Assembly: GCA_005502805.1 (NCBI GenBank)
Contig: SCMY01000004.1
Location: forward strand, 62,001-126,000
Length of the DNA: 64,000 nucleotides
Direction: 5' to 3'
Source of the DNA: Rhizobiales bacterium 2SD
GTDB taxonomy: Bacteria > Pseudomonadota > Alphaproteobacteria > Rhizobiales > Beijerinckiaceae
The notes beneath the pieces were generated by a model. The model was not told where the DNA came from. It searched no databases and saw only the letters and a list, made by a program, of their open reading frames with translations. The translations under genes were made by a program, and so were the position numbers. Positions 33,610 to 41,411 of this stretch are shown here, one piece after another (within the stretch, counting starts at the first letter, position 1; each line of letters opens with the position of its first letter).

Positions 33610-35460
33610 ATGCATCGACCTTTCAGCGCAGCGGCGCGTTCCGCTTGGTTTCTCGGGCTCGCCTTGGCGGGTTTGGCGGCTTTCGGGCCGATCGGGAACC
33701 CGCGCGCTACTGCGGCCGAGAACGATGCCGCCATCGCCATGCATGGCGAGCCGGAGCTGCCGAAGGGATTCGACCACCTGCCCTACGCCGACCCGACGGC
33801 ACCTCGAGGCGGGCGAATCATCTACGGTCAGCAGGGTACATTCGACAGCCTCAACCCATTGGTCGTGCTCGGCGTCGCCCCCGACGCGGTGCCGCGCTAT
33901 GTCCAGCAGAGCCTGCTTTTCCGCTCCGCCGATGAGCCGTTCACCGCCTATGGCCTGCTGGCGAGCAAGGTCGAGCTCAATCCGGAACGAACCCGCCTCG
34001 CCTTCCAGATCGACCCGCGCGCCCGCTTCTCCGACGGTAAGCCGGTCACCGCCGAGGATGTGATCTTCACCTTCGAGATGTTGAAGGCCAAGGGCAAGCC
34101 GTTCCACCGCTCCAGCCTGGCGCGTGTGACTAAGGTCGAGGCGCCCTCACCCGACCGCGTCGTCTTCGAGCTCGGCGACGGCTCCAACCGCGAATTGCCG
34201 CTGGTGATCGGCGCCATGCCGATCTTCGCCAAGCACGCCACCGATGCCGAGAAGTTCGGCGATACCAGCTTCAAGCCGGCGCTCGGCTCCGGTCCTTACC
34301 TGGTCGAGGAGGTCAAACCCGGCGAGTTGCTCCGGCTGAAGCGCCGCAAGGATTTCTGGGCCGAGGATCATCCGCTTACCCGCGGGCTCTTCAACGCCGA
34401 CGAGATCCGCTACGATTTCTACCGCGACTCCAACGCCTTGTTCGAGGCTTTCAAGGCAGGACTTTATGATGTCCGCCTCGAAAGCGACCCGACGCGCTGG
34501 ATGACCGGCTATGATGTGCCTGCCGTGCGCGACGGCCGGATCGTCCGCGACACCTTTCGCTTCCAGACGCCGAAGGGCATGACCGGGCTGGTCTTCAACA
34601 CCCGCCGCCCGCAATTCGCCGATATCCGCGTCCGCGAGGCACTGGCGATGCTGTTCGACTTCGAATGGGCCAATCGCAACCTGTTCCACGGCGTCTATCG
34701 CCGCGCCGGCAGCTTCTTCGCCGATAGCGAGCTCTCGGCGCTCGGCGTTCCGGCCGACCAGCGCGAGAGGGCATTGCTCTCCTCCTTCCCCGGCGCCGTG
34801 CGCGACGACGTCCTCGCCGGCACCTGGGCGCCGGCCGCGACCGACGGCTCCGGCCGAGACCGCGATCAGGCCCGCCGCGCGCTCGATCTGCTGGAAGCCG
34901 CCGGCTACCGGCTGAACGACGGGCAATTGCGCAGGGATGGCAAGGGAGAGCCTTTCGCCTTCGAGATCACCGTCACCAATCGACCGCAGGAGCGGCTGGC
35001 GCTGAACTATGCGACCTCGCTCGCCCGGCTCGGCATCGCCGTCTCGGTCCGGCTTATCGATGACGTCCAGTACTGGCGCCGGCTCTCGACCTTCGACTTC
35101 GATATGATTCAGTGGACCTGGCCGGCCTCGGCCTCGCCTGGCAACGAGCAGATCGGCCGCTGGGGCTCGGCCAATGCCGAGCGCAAGGGCGCGCTGAACT
35201 ATGCCGGCGTGCGCTCGCCCGCGGTCGATGCGACCTTGCAGGCACTGCTGGCGGCACGCTCGCGGGAGGATTTCGTCGCGACGGTGCGCACGCTTGATCG
35301 CCTGCTGCTCTCCGGCTTCTACGTCGTCCCGCTCTACTATCTGCCGGAAACCTGGCTGGCGCGCGGGCGCGACATCGTCTTGCCCGAGCGGCGACCGAAA
35401 TTCTTCTTCTCCAACGAAATGCTGGCGCGGTCGCCCTCGCCGCCAGCGCCCGCCAATTAG
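33610..35460 (+). CDS. Oligopeptide-type ABC transporter substrate-binding protein, YejA-like
   Basis: This periplasmic solute-binding protein (family 5) binds peptides or peptide-like compounds. It has 616 residues, a signal peptide to about residue 36, and the YejA-type opening AMHGEPELPKGFDHLPYADPTAPRG-like pattern followed by GTFDSLNPLVVLG. In other bacteria YejA feeds the YejBEF importer; those genes are not here. An upstream ATG at 33577 is possible but would extend the signal region. The next gene begins eight bases after the stop. Confidence 0.88.
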   Translation: MHRPFSAAARSAWFLGLALAGLAAFGPIGNPRATAAENDAAIAMHGEPELPKGFDHLPYADPTAPRGGRIIYGQQGTFDSLNPLVVLGVAPDAVPRYVQQSLLFRSADEPFTAYGLLASKVELNPERTRLAFQIDPRARFSDGKPVTAEDVIFTFEMLKAKGKPFHRSSLARVTKVEAPSPDRVVFELGDGSNRELPLVIGAMPIFAKHATDAEKFGDTSFKPALGSGPYLVEEVKPGELLRLKRRKDFWAEDHPLTRGLFNADEIRYDFYRDSNALFEAFKAGLYDVRLESDPTRWMTGYDVPAVRDGRIVRDTFRFQTPKGMTGLVFNTRRPQFADIRVREALAMLFDFEWANRNLFHGVYRRAGSFFADSELSALGVPADQRERALLSSFPGAVRDDVLAGTWAPAATDGSGRDRDQARRALDLLEAAGYRLNDGQLRRDGKGEPFAFEITVTNRPQERLALNYATSLARLGIAVSVRLIDDVQYWRRLSTFDFDMIQWTWPASASPGNEQIGRWGSANAERKGALNYAGVRSPAVDATLQALLAARSREDFVATVRTLDRLLLSGFYVVPLYYLPETWLARGRDIVLPERRPKFFFSNEMLARSPSPPAPAN

Positions 35461-35468
35461 GTCGGCCA

Positions 35469-36503
35469 ATGCGGATGGGCTCCGACGAAATCTCCATCGG
35501 CGCACTGGTCGAGGGGCTCGATTTCGACAGCCTGCTCAAGGCGCTCGCCGCCCGCCGCGGCTATGAGCCGGCCTTCCGCGACCCGCCGGGCCGGCGTGAC
35601 TGGAGCGATTTTTCTCCCAACGCCTTCGGCTTCGCCGAACTCGACGGCCGCGTCGACCGGCTCGCCAACCTGCTCCTGCTCGCCAAGCCCCAGCCCGGCG
35701 CCTGCGTCGCGATCCTGGCGCCGCTCGGCCCGGAGGCTCTGGTCGCGATTCTCGCCAGCCTGCGCGCCGGCCTGTCGCCGATGCTCTTGCCGGCCCACGC
35801 CAAGGAAGCCGAGCTGCTGCCCCTGATCGAGCGCTCCGGCGCCGTCATGGCGCTGGGCGTGCCGCGAATCGGTGACTTGCAGCCCCTGCATCTGCTGCGC
35901 GATGTCGCCGCACGCTCCTTCGGCATGCGCTTCATCGGCGGCTTCGGGCCGCATGTGCCTGACGGTGTCGCGGCACTCGATCCACTGCTCGGTCATGGCG
36001 CCGCGCCATCTGCGCTTCCACCGGCCGCGATCCGGGCATCGATCCAGGTCGTCGACGGCCACAGCCTGTCCGGCCCCTTCCCGGTCAGCGAGAAGGACGT
36101 TCTGGCCAAGGCGCTCGAGATATCGCGCGTGCTGAAGCCGCTCGCCTCGTCGCGTATCATCACCACGCTGGTCGGCGGCGATCTCGCCGCGCTCGCAACC
36201 GGCCCGGGCATCGCGCTACTCACCGGCGTCGAGCTCCTGCCGCTCGGCCTGTTCGTGCTCGACGATCTGCGCGCCTGCCTGGAGGGCGGACGCATGGTCC
36301 ACCTCGTCATTCCCGCAGCGCTGGAGCCGGCGCTGGCGCGCTCACGGCTCGGCGGCCACAACGCGCTGACCAGCCTGGTCGTCACTCGCCGCGCCGGCCA
36401 GGATGACGGACTGCCGCGGCTCGACCGGCCCGATCTCGCCATCGTCGACGTGATCACGCATGAGCCGGAACGCGTCGAGATCAGACGACGCAATCCGGGT
36501 TGA
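35469..36503 (+). CDS. Degenerate adenylate-forming enzyme (acyl-CoA synthetase) homologue
   Basis: The 344-residue protein resembles the N-terminal domain of ANL enzymes. FAELDGRVDRLANLLL, then PGACVAILAPLGPEALVAILASLRAG and TGPGIALLTGVELLPLGLF follow the family pattern. The phosphate-binding loop (usual form TSGTTGxPKG) should fall near residue 195 but reads VVDGHSLSGPFPVSEKDV, and the C-terminal lid domain with its catalytic lysine is absent. It probably cannot activate a substrate in the usual way. It starts eight bases after the YejA-like gene and is likely co-transcribed. It could be a scaffold, a ligand sensor or a decaying gene. Confidence 0.6.
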   Translation: MRMGSDEISIGALVEGLDFDSLLKALAARRGYEPAFRDPPGRRDWSDFSPNAFGFAELDGRVDRLANLLLLAKPQPGACVAILAPLGPEALVAILASLRAGLSPMLLPAHAKEAELLPLIERSGAVMALGVPRIGDLQPLHLLRDVAARSFGMRFIGGFGPHVPDGVAALDPLLGHGAAPSALPPAAIRASIQVVDGHSLSGPFPVSEKDVLAKALEISRVLKPLASSRIITTLVGGDLAALATGPGIALLTGVELLPLGLFVLDDLRACLEGGRMVHLVIPAALEPALARSRLGGHNALTSLVVTRRAGQDDGLPRLDRPDLAIVDVITHEPERVEIRRRNPG

Positions 36504-36505
36504 AT

Positions 36506-36916
36506 TCAGGCGTCGTCAGACGCGATTGCGATCTCGCGATGACCAACCCTGGCCATGGCTGAAAGCTGGGCGACGGCCTGCACGTACAATCCCGGATGCG
36601 CCTCGAATGAAAAGCGAGTGATCCGGCCGAGGTGAAGCAGCTCCGCTGCCTGCGCTGTCAGCGTCACAACGACCTCGCTCTCGTCACAGGCGATCTTCTC
36701 GACACCGCCAGTGCAAGCCAGGCTTTGATCGGTGCGCTCCAGATAGAGCTCATCCTCGGCCGGCCGCGGCTGCTCTCCACTCAGAGCCGCGCCGCTGACG
36801 ATGTGCAGCACGTCAAGTGGCTCATCGGCCGAAGTGAAGCCGAGCGAGAGGACGAGCAGCTCCCTGGTCTCGACGAGGACCTCCTCGACCTCGAAGCGCG
36901 CGGCTTCGCCGCCCAT
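36506..36916 (-). CDS. Small protein resembling Imm10-type immunity proteins
   Basis: The 136-residue soluble protein follows mfd after six bases on the same strand. Its central part, DELYLERTDQSLACTGGVEK, followed by strand-like VVVTLTAQAAELL and ITRFSFE, fits the pattern I know from Imm10 (a Y-x-E-R-x-D-Q core, then a GG). Imm10 proteins neutralise toxins of polymorphic systems. No toxin is visible nearby. The assignment is by eye and could be wrong; an alternative is an unrelated small alpha/beta protein. Confidence 0.55.
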   Translation of the reverse strand: MGGEAARFEVEEVLVETRELLVLSLGFTSADEPLDVLHIVSGAALSGEQPRPAEDELYLERTDQSLACTGGVEKIACDESEVVVTLTAQAAELLHLGRITRFSFEAHPGLYVQAVAQLSAMARVGHREIAIASDDA

Positions 36917-36922
36917 TGCCCG

Positions 36923-39900
36923 TCAGGCCGCCTTCTTGCGCTCGGCGATACGCGCGAGATCGGTGAGCAGCCGGCGCGTGCCCTTGAGGCGCTGCTCGGC
37001 ATCGTCGAAATCGTCGATGAAGACGACGCGCATATCCGGCCTGACCTTGGCCAGCGTGCCCTGCTTGGCGACGTAGCTGACGAGCCCTTCCGGATTGGCG
37101 AATTCGTTGTCGCGGAAGGCGACGATGATGCCCTTCGGCCCGGCCTCGACCTTCTCGACATTGGCGCGCTTGCACAGCGCCTTGATCGCGACGATCTCCA
37201 GCAGCTGCTTGACCTCCTCCGGCAGCGGGCCGAAGCGATCGACCAATTCGGCGCCGAAGGATTGCAGTTCGGCGTCGTCGTCCATGGTCGAGAGGCGCTT
37301 GTAGAGCGTCAGCCGCAGCGTCAGATCGCCGATATAATGCTCGGGGATCATCACCGGCGCGCCGATCTGGATCGTCGGCGACCAGTGCGCGTCGCTCTCG
37401 ATCTCGATGCCCGCCTTGAGCGCGGCGACTGCCTCTTCCAGCATCTGCTGGTAGAGCTCGTAGCCGACCTCCTTGATATGGCCCGACTGCTCGTCGCCGA
37501 GCAGGTTGCCGGCGCCTCGGATGTCGAGGTCGTGGCTGGCGAGCTGGAAGCCGGCCCCGAGGGTATCGAGCGATTGCAGAACTTTCAGGCGCCGGTCGGC
37601 CTGCTCGGTCAGCTTGCGGTTGGCCGGCACGGTGAAGAGCGCATAGGCGCGCACCTTCGATCGGCCGACGCGCCCCCTGAGCTGATAGAGCTGCGCCAGG
37701 CCGAACATGTCGGCGCGGTGGATGATCAGCGTGTTCGCGGTCGGGATGTCGAGCCCGGATTCGACGATCGTGGTCGAGAGCAGGATGTCGTACTGGCCCT
37801 CGTAGAAGGCGGTCATCACGTCTTCCAGCGTGCCCGCCGCCATCTGGCCATGGGCGATGCCGACCTTGCACTCCGGCACCTGCTTGTCGAGGAAGTCCTT
37901 GACCTCGGCGATGTCCTCGATGCGCGGCACGACATAGAACGACCGCCCGCCGCGATAGCGCTCGCGCAGCAGCGCCTCGCGCACGATCAGCGGATCGAAC
38001 GGCGTGACGAAGGTGCGCACCGCCAGGCGGTCGACCGGTGGCGTCGCGATGATCGAGAGCTCGCGCACCCCGGTCATGGCGAGCTGGAGCGTGCGCGGGA
38101 TCGGCGTCGCGGTCAGCGTCAGCATATGGACCTCGGCGCGCATCTCCTTCAGCCGCTCCTTGTGGGCGACGCCGAAATGCTGCTCCTCGTCGACGATGAC
38201 GAGGCCGAGATCCTTGAAGTCGATGCCCTTGCCGAGCAGCGCGTGGGTGCCGACGGTGATGTCCATCGTCCCGTCGCTGATGCCCTGCTTCACCGCCTTG
38301 AGATCAGGGGCAGACACGAAGCGCGAGGCCTGGCCGACCTTGACCGGCAGGCCGGCAAAGCGCTCGGCGAAATTGCGATAATGCTGGCGCGCCAGCAGCG
38401 TCGTCGGCACCACGACCGCGACCTGCTTGCCGGCGAGCGCGGCGGTGAAGGCGGCGCGCAGCGCCACCTCGGTCTTGCCGAAGCCGACATCGCCGCAGAC
38501 CAGCCGGTCCATCGGCCGCCCGGCGGCGAGGTCCTCCAGCACGGCGTCGATGGTGTTCTGCTGGTCCTCGGTCTCCTCATAGGGGAAGCGGGCGCAGAAC
38601 TCGTCATAGAGCCCGTCCTGCGGCACCAGGCGCGGCGCCTCCTTGAGGGCCCGGGCGGCGGCGATCTGGATCAACTTGCCCGCCATTTCGCGGATGCGCT
38701 GTTTCAGCTTGGCCTTGCGCGCCTGCCAGCCGCCGCCGCCGAGCCGGTCGAGCACGACCTCGGTGTCTTCCGAGCCATAGCGCGAGAGCAGCTCGATATT
38801 CTCCGCCGGCAGGAACAGCTTGGCGTCGCCGGCATAGTGGATTTCGAGGCAGTCATGCGGCGCGCCGGCCGCGGTGATCGTCTGCAGCCCGACGAAGCGG
38901 CCGATGCCGTGGTCGACATGGACGACGATGTCGCCGGGCGTCAGCGAGGACAACTCGTTGATGAAGTCCTGCGGGCGGCGCGCCTTCTTGCGCGGGCGCA
39001 CCAGGCGGTCGCCGAGGATGTCCTGCTCGCCGATAACCGCGAGCTTGCCGGCCTCGAAGCCGGTCTCGAAGCCCCAGACCGCCAGCGCCGTGGTGCCGGG
39101 CTTGAGGTCGAACGCCGCCCGCAAGCTACCGGTCATCTGCACGGTCTTGAGGCCGTGATCGGCAAGGACATGAGCGAGGCGCTCGCGCGAGCCCTCGGAC
39201 CAGGCGGCGAGGATGACGCGCCGCCCTTCGGCCTCCAGCGCCTTCACATGCGCGACGGCCGCGTCGAAGACGCTGCCGGAATTGTCGGCGCGCTCGGCGG
39301 CGAAGCTGCGGCCCTGCTTGCCGCCGAGATCGACGACGAGCTTGCCTTCGCTTTCCGGCAATTGGAACGGGGTCAGCGAAGCGACACCGGCCTCGCCAAT
39401 GAGGCCGCGCCAGTCGGCCGGCGTCAGATAGAGCGCCTCCGGCAGCAATGGCTTGTAGGGTATCGAGCCCGGCGAGGGCTGGTCGAGCGCGCTCTTGCGG
39501 GCGTCGTAATAGTCCTTGATCAGGCTGATCCGTTCGCCGACCGCGTCATCGGCATGATGGTCGAGCACGATCGGGACGTCGGGCAGATAGGTGAAGAGCG
39601 TGTCGAGCTTCTCCGCCAGCAATGGCAGCCAGTGCTCCAGGCCGGCCGGACGCCTGCCCTCGCTGACCGCCTCATAGAGCGTGTCGTCGCGGCCGGGCGT
39701 GCCGAAGGTCGAAATATAGGACTGGCGGAAGCGACGAATGCTGTCGCTCGTCATCTGCGCCTCGGACATCGGCACGAGGTCGAGCCCGCGCAACTGCCCG
39801 GTGGTGCGCTGCGTCTCCGGATCGAAGGTGCGGATCGATTCCAGCGTATCGCCGAAGAAATCGAGCCGGATCGGCGCCGGCATGCCCGGCGGAAAGAGGT

Positions 39901-40471
39901 CGACGATGCCGCCGCGCACGGCGAACTCGCCGGTCTCGCGCACGGTTGAGGTCCTGAGATAGCCGTTGATGTCGAGCCAGCGCGCCAGTTCCTCGGTGTC
40001 GACCATGTTGCCCGGCGCCGCCGAGAAGCTCTCCGACGCCACCTTGCCGAAGGCGGGCACGCGCTGGAGCGCGGCATTGACGGTGGTCAGCAGCAGGCGC
40101 GGCCGGTCGCCCGACTTGGTGCGGGCGAGGCGCGACAAAGTCGTCATCCGGTGCGCGACGATGGAGGGCGCCGGCGAGACGCGGTCATAGGGCTGGCAGT
40201 CCCAGGCCGGGAACGTCATCACCTCGAGATCGGGCGCGACGAACTGCAGCGCGTTTTCCAGCACCTGCAGGCGCTGGCCGTCGCGGGCGATGAAGACGAT
40301 CAGCGCCGGCCCTTCCGACTTCTTGGCCCTGGCGCGCGTCAGGTCGGCGAGCACGACGGCGTCGAAGCCATCGGGCACGCCGGCGAGCATCGGCTTGTCG
40401 CCGCGATTCAGCGCATCGAGGATGCGCTCGAGCTGCGGCTTGGCGATCTGGGTAGGAGGCGGAATGCTCAT
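36923..40471 (-). CDS. mfd: Transcription-repair coupling factor Mfd
   Basis: Mfd removes RNA polymerase stalled at DNA lesions and recruits UvrA. The 1182-residue protein has the N-terminal UvrB-like region, an RNA-polymerase interaction domain with TPGDIVVHVDHGIGRFVGL, and the RecG-like motor domains (Walker A CGDVGFGKTEVALRA, DEEQ box VDEEQHFGV, and SATPIPRTL-like motif TATPIPRTL). A C-terminal domain with FGPLPEEVKQLL follows. The start at 40471 overlaps the stop of the preceding Imm50-like gene as ATGA. Adjacent sdhE and recG are its common neighbours in Rhizobiales. Confidence 0.97.
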   Translation of the reverse strand: MSIPPPTQIAKPQLERILDALNRGDKPMLAGVPDGFDAVVLADLTRARAKKSEGPALIVFIARDGQRLQVLENALQFVAPDLEVMTFPAWDCQPYDRVSPAPSIVAHRMTTLSRLARTKSGDRPRLLLTTVNAALQRVPAFGKVASESFSAAPGNMVDTEELARWLDINGYLRTSTVRETGEFAVRGGIVDLFPPGMPAPIRLDFFGDTLESIRTFDPETQRTTGQLRGLDLVPMSEAQMTSDSIRRFRQSYISTFGTPGRDDTLYEAVSEGRRPAGLEHWLPLLAEKLDTLFTYLPDVPIVLDHHADDAVGERISLIKDYYDARKSALDQPSPGSIPYKPLLPEALYLTPADWRGLIGEAGVASLTPFQLPESEGKLVVDLGGKQGRSFAAERADNSGSVFDAAVAHVKALEAEGRRVILAAWSEGSRERLAHVLADHGLKTVQMTGSLRAAFDLKPGTTALAVWGFETGFEAGKLAVIGEQDILGDRLVRPRKKARRPQDFINELSSLTPGDIVVHVDHGIGRFVGLQTITAAGAPHDCLEIHYAGDAKLFLPAENIELLSRYGSEDTEVVLDRLGGGGWQARKAKLKQRIREMAGKLIQIAAARALKEAPRLVPQDGLYDEFCARFPYEETEDQQNTIDAVLEDLAAGRPMDRLVCGDVGFGKTEVALRAAFTAALAGKQVAVVVPTTLLARQHYRNFAERFAGLPVKVGQASRFVSAPDLKAVKQGISDGTMDITVGTHALLGKGIDFKDLGLVIVDEEQHFGVAHKERLKEMRAEVHMLTLTATPIPRTLQLAMTGVRELSIIATPPVDRLAVRTFVTPFDPLIVREALLRERYRGGRSFYVVPRIEDIAEVKDFLDKQVPECKVGIAHGQMAAGTLEDVMTAFYEGQYDILLSTTIVESGLDIPTANTLIIHRADMFGLAQLYQLRGRVGRSKVRAYALFTVPANRKLTEQADRRLKVLQSLDTLGAGFQLASHDLDIRGAGNLLGDEQSGHIKEVGYELYQQMLEEAVAALKAGIEIESDAHWSPTIQIGAPVMIPEHYIGDLTLRLTLYKRLSTMDDDAELQSFGAELVDRFGPLPEEVKQLLEIVAIKALCKRANVEKVEAGPKGIIVAFRDNEFANPEGLVSYVAKQGTLAKVRPDMRVVFIDDFDDAEQRLKGTRRLLTDLARIAERKKAA

Positions 40472-40950
40472 TCGATCATCGACGAGGGATCGTCGGCCTT
40501 CTGATAGTCTGCAACGGGTGTGATGGTGATTGTCTCGACGCTCGCCCGGAGTTTCCCGAAGGCACCGAAGCAAGGCTCGATCTCGAACTCGATATCACCT
40601 GCGCCGACACCGGTTCCCACCTGGGTCGGGTGAGGCTCCGTGGCTTTGGCGAAACTCAGGGTCATGTCGCCCATGACATTCTGGTGATTGAAGCCTTCGA
40701 GCGACAGATCGATGGCATTCGAGCCATCGAAGAAAAACGTGACGATCAAGTCGGGCCGTGGCGAACCATCACGCCGACCAGGAACCGACACACTCAAGGA
40801 TGCGCCTTGTCGGTCGAGATCAAGGCGCAGCAGCTCCGCATCATGGAACGACGGGTAGCCGCCGAACCAATCCAGCAGTTCGCGGCCGCCCGGAATCGAC
40901 TCCAGAACACGAATGGTTTCTGCAGTGGCTGGATCGACTTCGCGCGCCAT
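40468..40950 (-). CDS. Small protein resembling Imm50-type immunity proteins
   Basis: The 160-residue soluble protein contains LLDWFGGYPSFHDAELLRLDL near residues 24-44. This FGxxPSFHDAE pattern marks proteins related to the Imm50 group, predicted immunity proteins of polymorphic toxin systems. The C-terminal part is beta-rich. The gene sits between sdhE and mfd, 22 bases after sdhE, and its stop overlaps the mfd start as ATGA. No toxin is visible. It may act in another role; the family link is by eye. Confidence 0.6.
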   Translation of the reverse strand: MAREVDPATAETIRVLESIPGGRELLDWFGGYPSFHDAELLRLDLDRQGASLSVSVPGRRDGSPRPDLIVTFFFDGSNAIDLSLEGFNHQNVMGDMTLSFAKATEPHPTQVGTGVGAGDIEFEIEPCFGAFGKLRASVETITITPVADYQKADDPSSMIE

Positions 40951-40972
40951 CAGTGAATACCCGGTATCCAGT

Positions 40973-41272
40973 TCACACGTGGATCGGCTTGTCGTGCTGG
41001 TGGAAGGCCTTCAGCCGCCGGAAGACATCGCTGTCGTAGTTTTCCGGCACTTCAGCCTCCCCCGTCACCCAGCTCAACAGGTCGCGGTCGAGCACCTCGA
41101 TCAGCCGCTCGAACTCGTCGAGCTCGGCCTCGCTCAGATTGCCGATCTGCGCATCGGCGAAACGGCCCATGATCAGGTCCATCTCGCGCATGCCGCGATG
41201 CCAGGCGCGGAACAGGATCTTGCGCCGGCGCGGATCGAGATCGGCGCTGCTACGGGTCGAGCCACTCATCAT
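40973..41272 (-). CDS. sdhE: FAD assembly factor SdhE
   Basis: SdhE helps attach FAD covalently to the succinate dehydrogenase flavoprotein. The 99-residue helical protein carries the family motif RGMRE at residues 26-30, matching the RGxxE consensus, and a conserved WVTGEAEVPENYDSDVFRRL tail. It is divergent from recG across 139 bases and is the first gene of a unit continuing into the Imm50-like gene, mfd and the Imm10-like gene. Confidence 0.93.
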   Translation of the reverse strand: MMSGSTRSSADLDPRRRKILFRAWHRGMREMDLIMGRFADAQIGNLSEAELDEFERLIEVLDRDLLSWVTGEAEVPENYDSDVFRRLKAFHQHDKPIHV

Positions 41273-41322
41273 CGGCCTCGCGAAATGGAGATAGGGCCGG
41301 CCCCGTCGCGGTGCCTGCCTCG

Positions 41323-41355
41323 GATAGCTATCTGGCTGATTAGCGATATAGCTAT
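41323..41355. promoter_or_regulatory. Twin ATAGCTAT palindromes between sdhE and recG
   Basis: The palindromic octamer ATAGCTAT occurs at 41324-41331 (within GATAGCTATC) and again at 41348-41355, 24 bases apart centre to centre. This unusually A/T-rich stretch in a GC-rich genome lies in the divergent promoter region. Spacing near two helical turns would place both sites on about the same face of the DNA, as for a regulator binding cooperatively. Confidence 0.45.
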
Positions 41356-41363
41356 GCCCCTTC

Positions 41364-41397
41364 GCGAAGTCAGCGGCATTCGTGCCGCTGACTTCGC
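41364..41397 (+). promoter_or_regulatory. Perfect 15-bp hairpin with TTCG loop before recG
   Basis: Positions 41364-41378 and 41383-41397 are perfect reverse complements (arms begin GCGAAGTCAGCGGCA) around the loop TTCG at 41379-41382. It ends 14 bases before the recG start codon. In the recG leader RNA it would form a very stable stem with a UUCG loop just upstream of the ribosome site; on the other strand it would lie upstream of the sdhE promoter. Confidence 0.7.
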
Positions 41398-41411
41398 ACT
41401 CCTGACATGCC

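Noticed and set aside
36632..39949. Open frame of 1105 codons antisense to mfd
   Set aside because: Codon choice mirrors the opposite strand of mfd in a GC-rich genome; composition is low-complexity (Arg, Glu, Leu, Ala, Asp) and no family motif or ribosome site fits.
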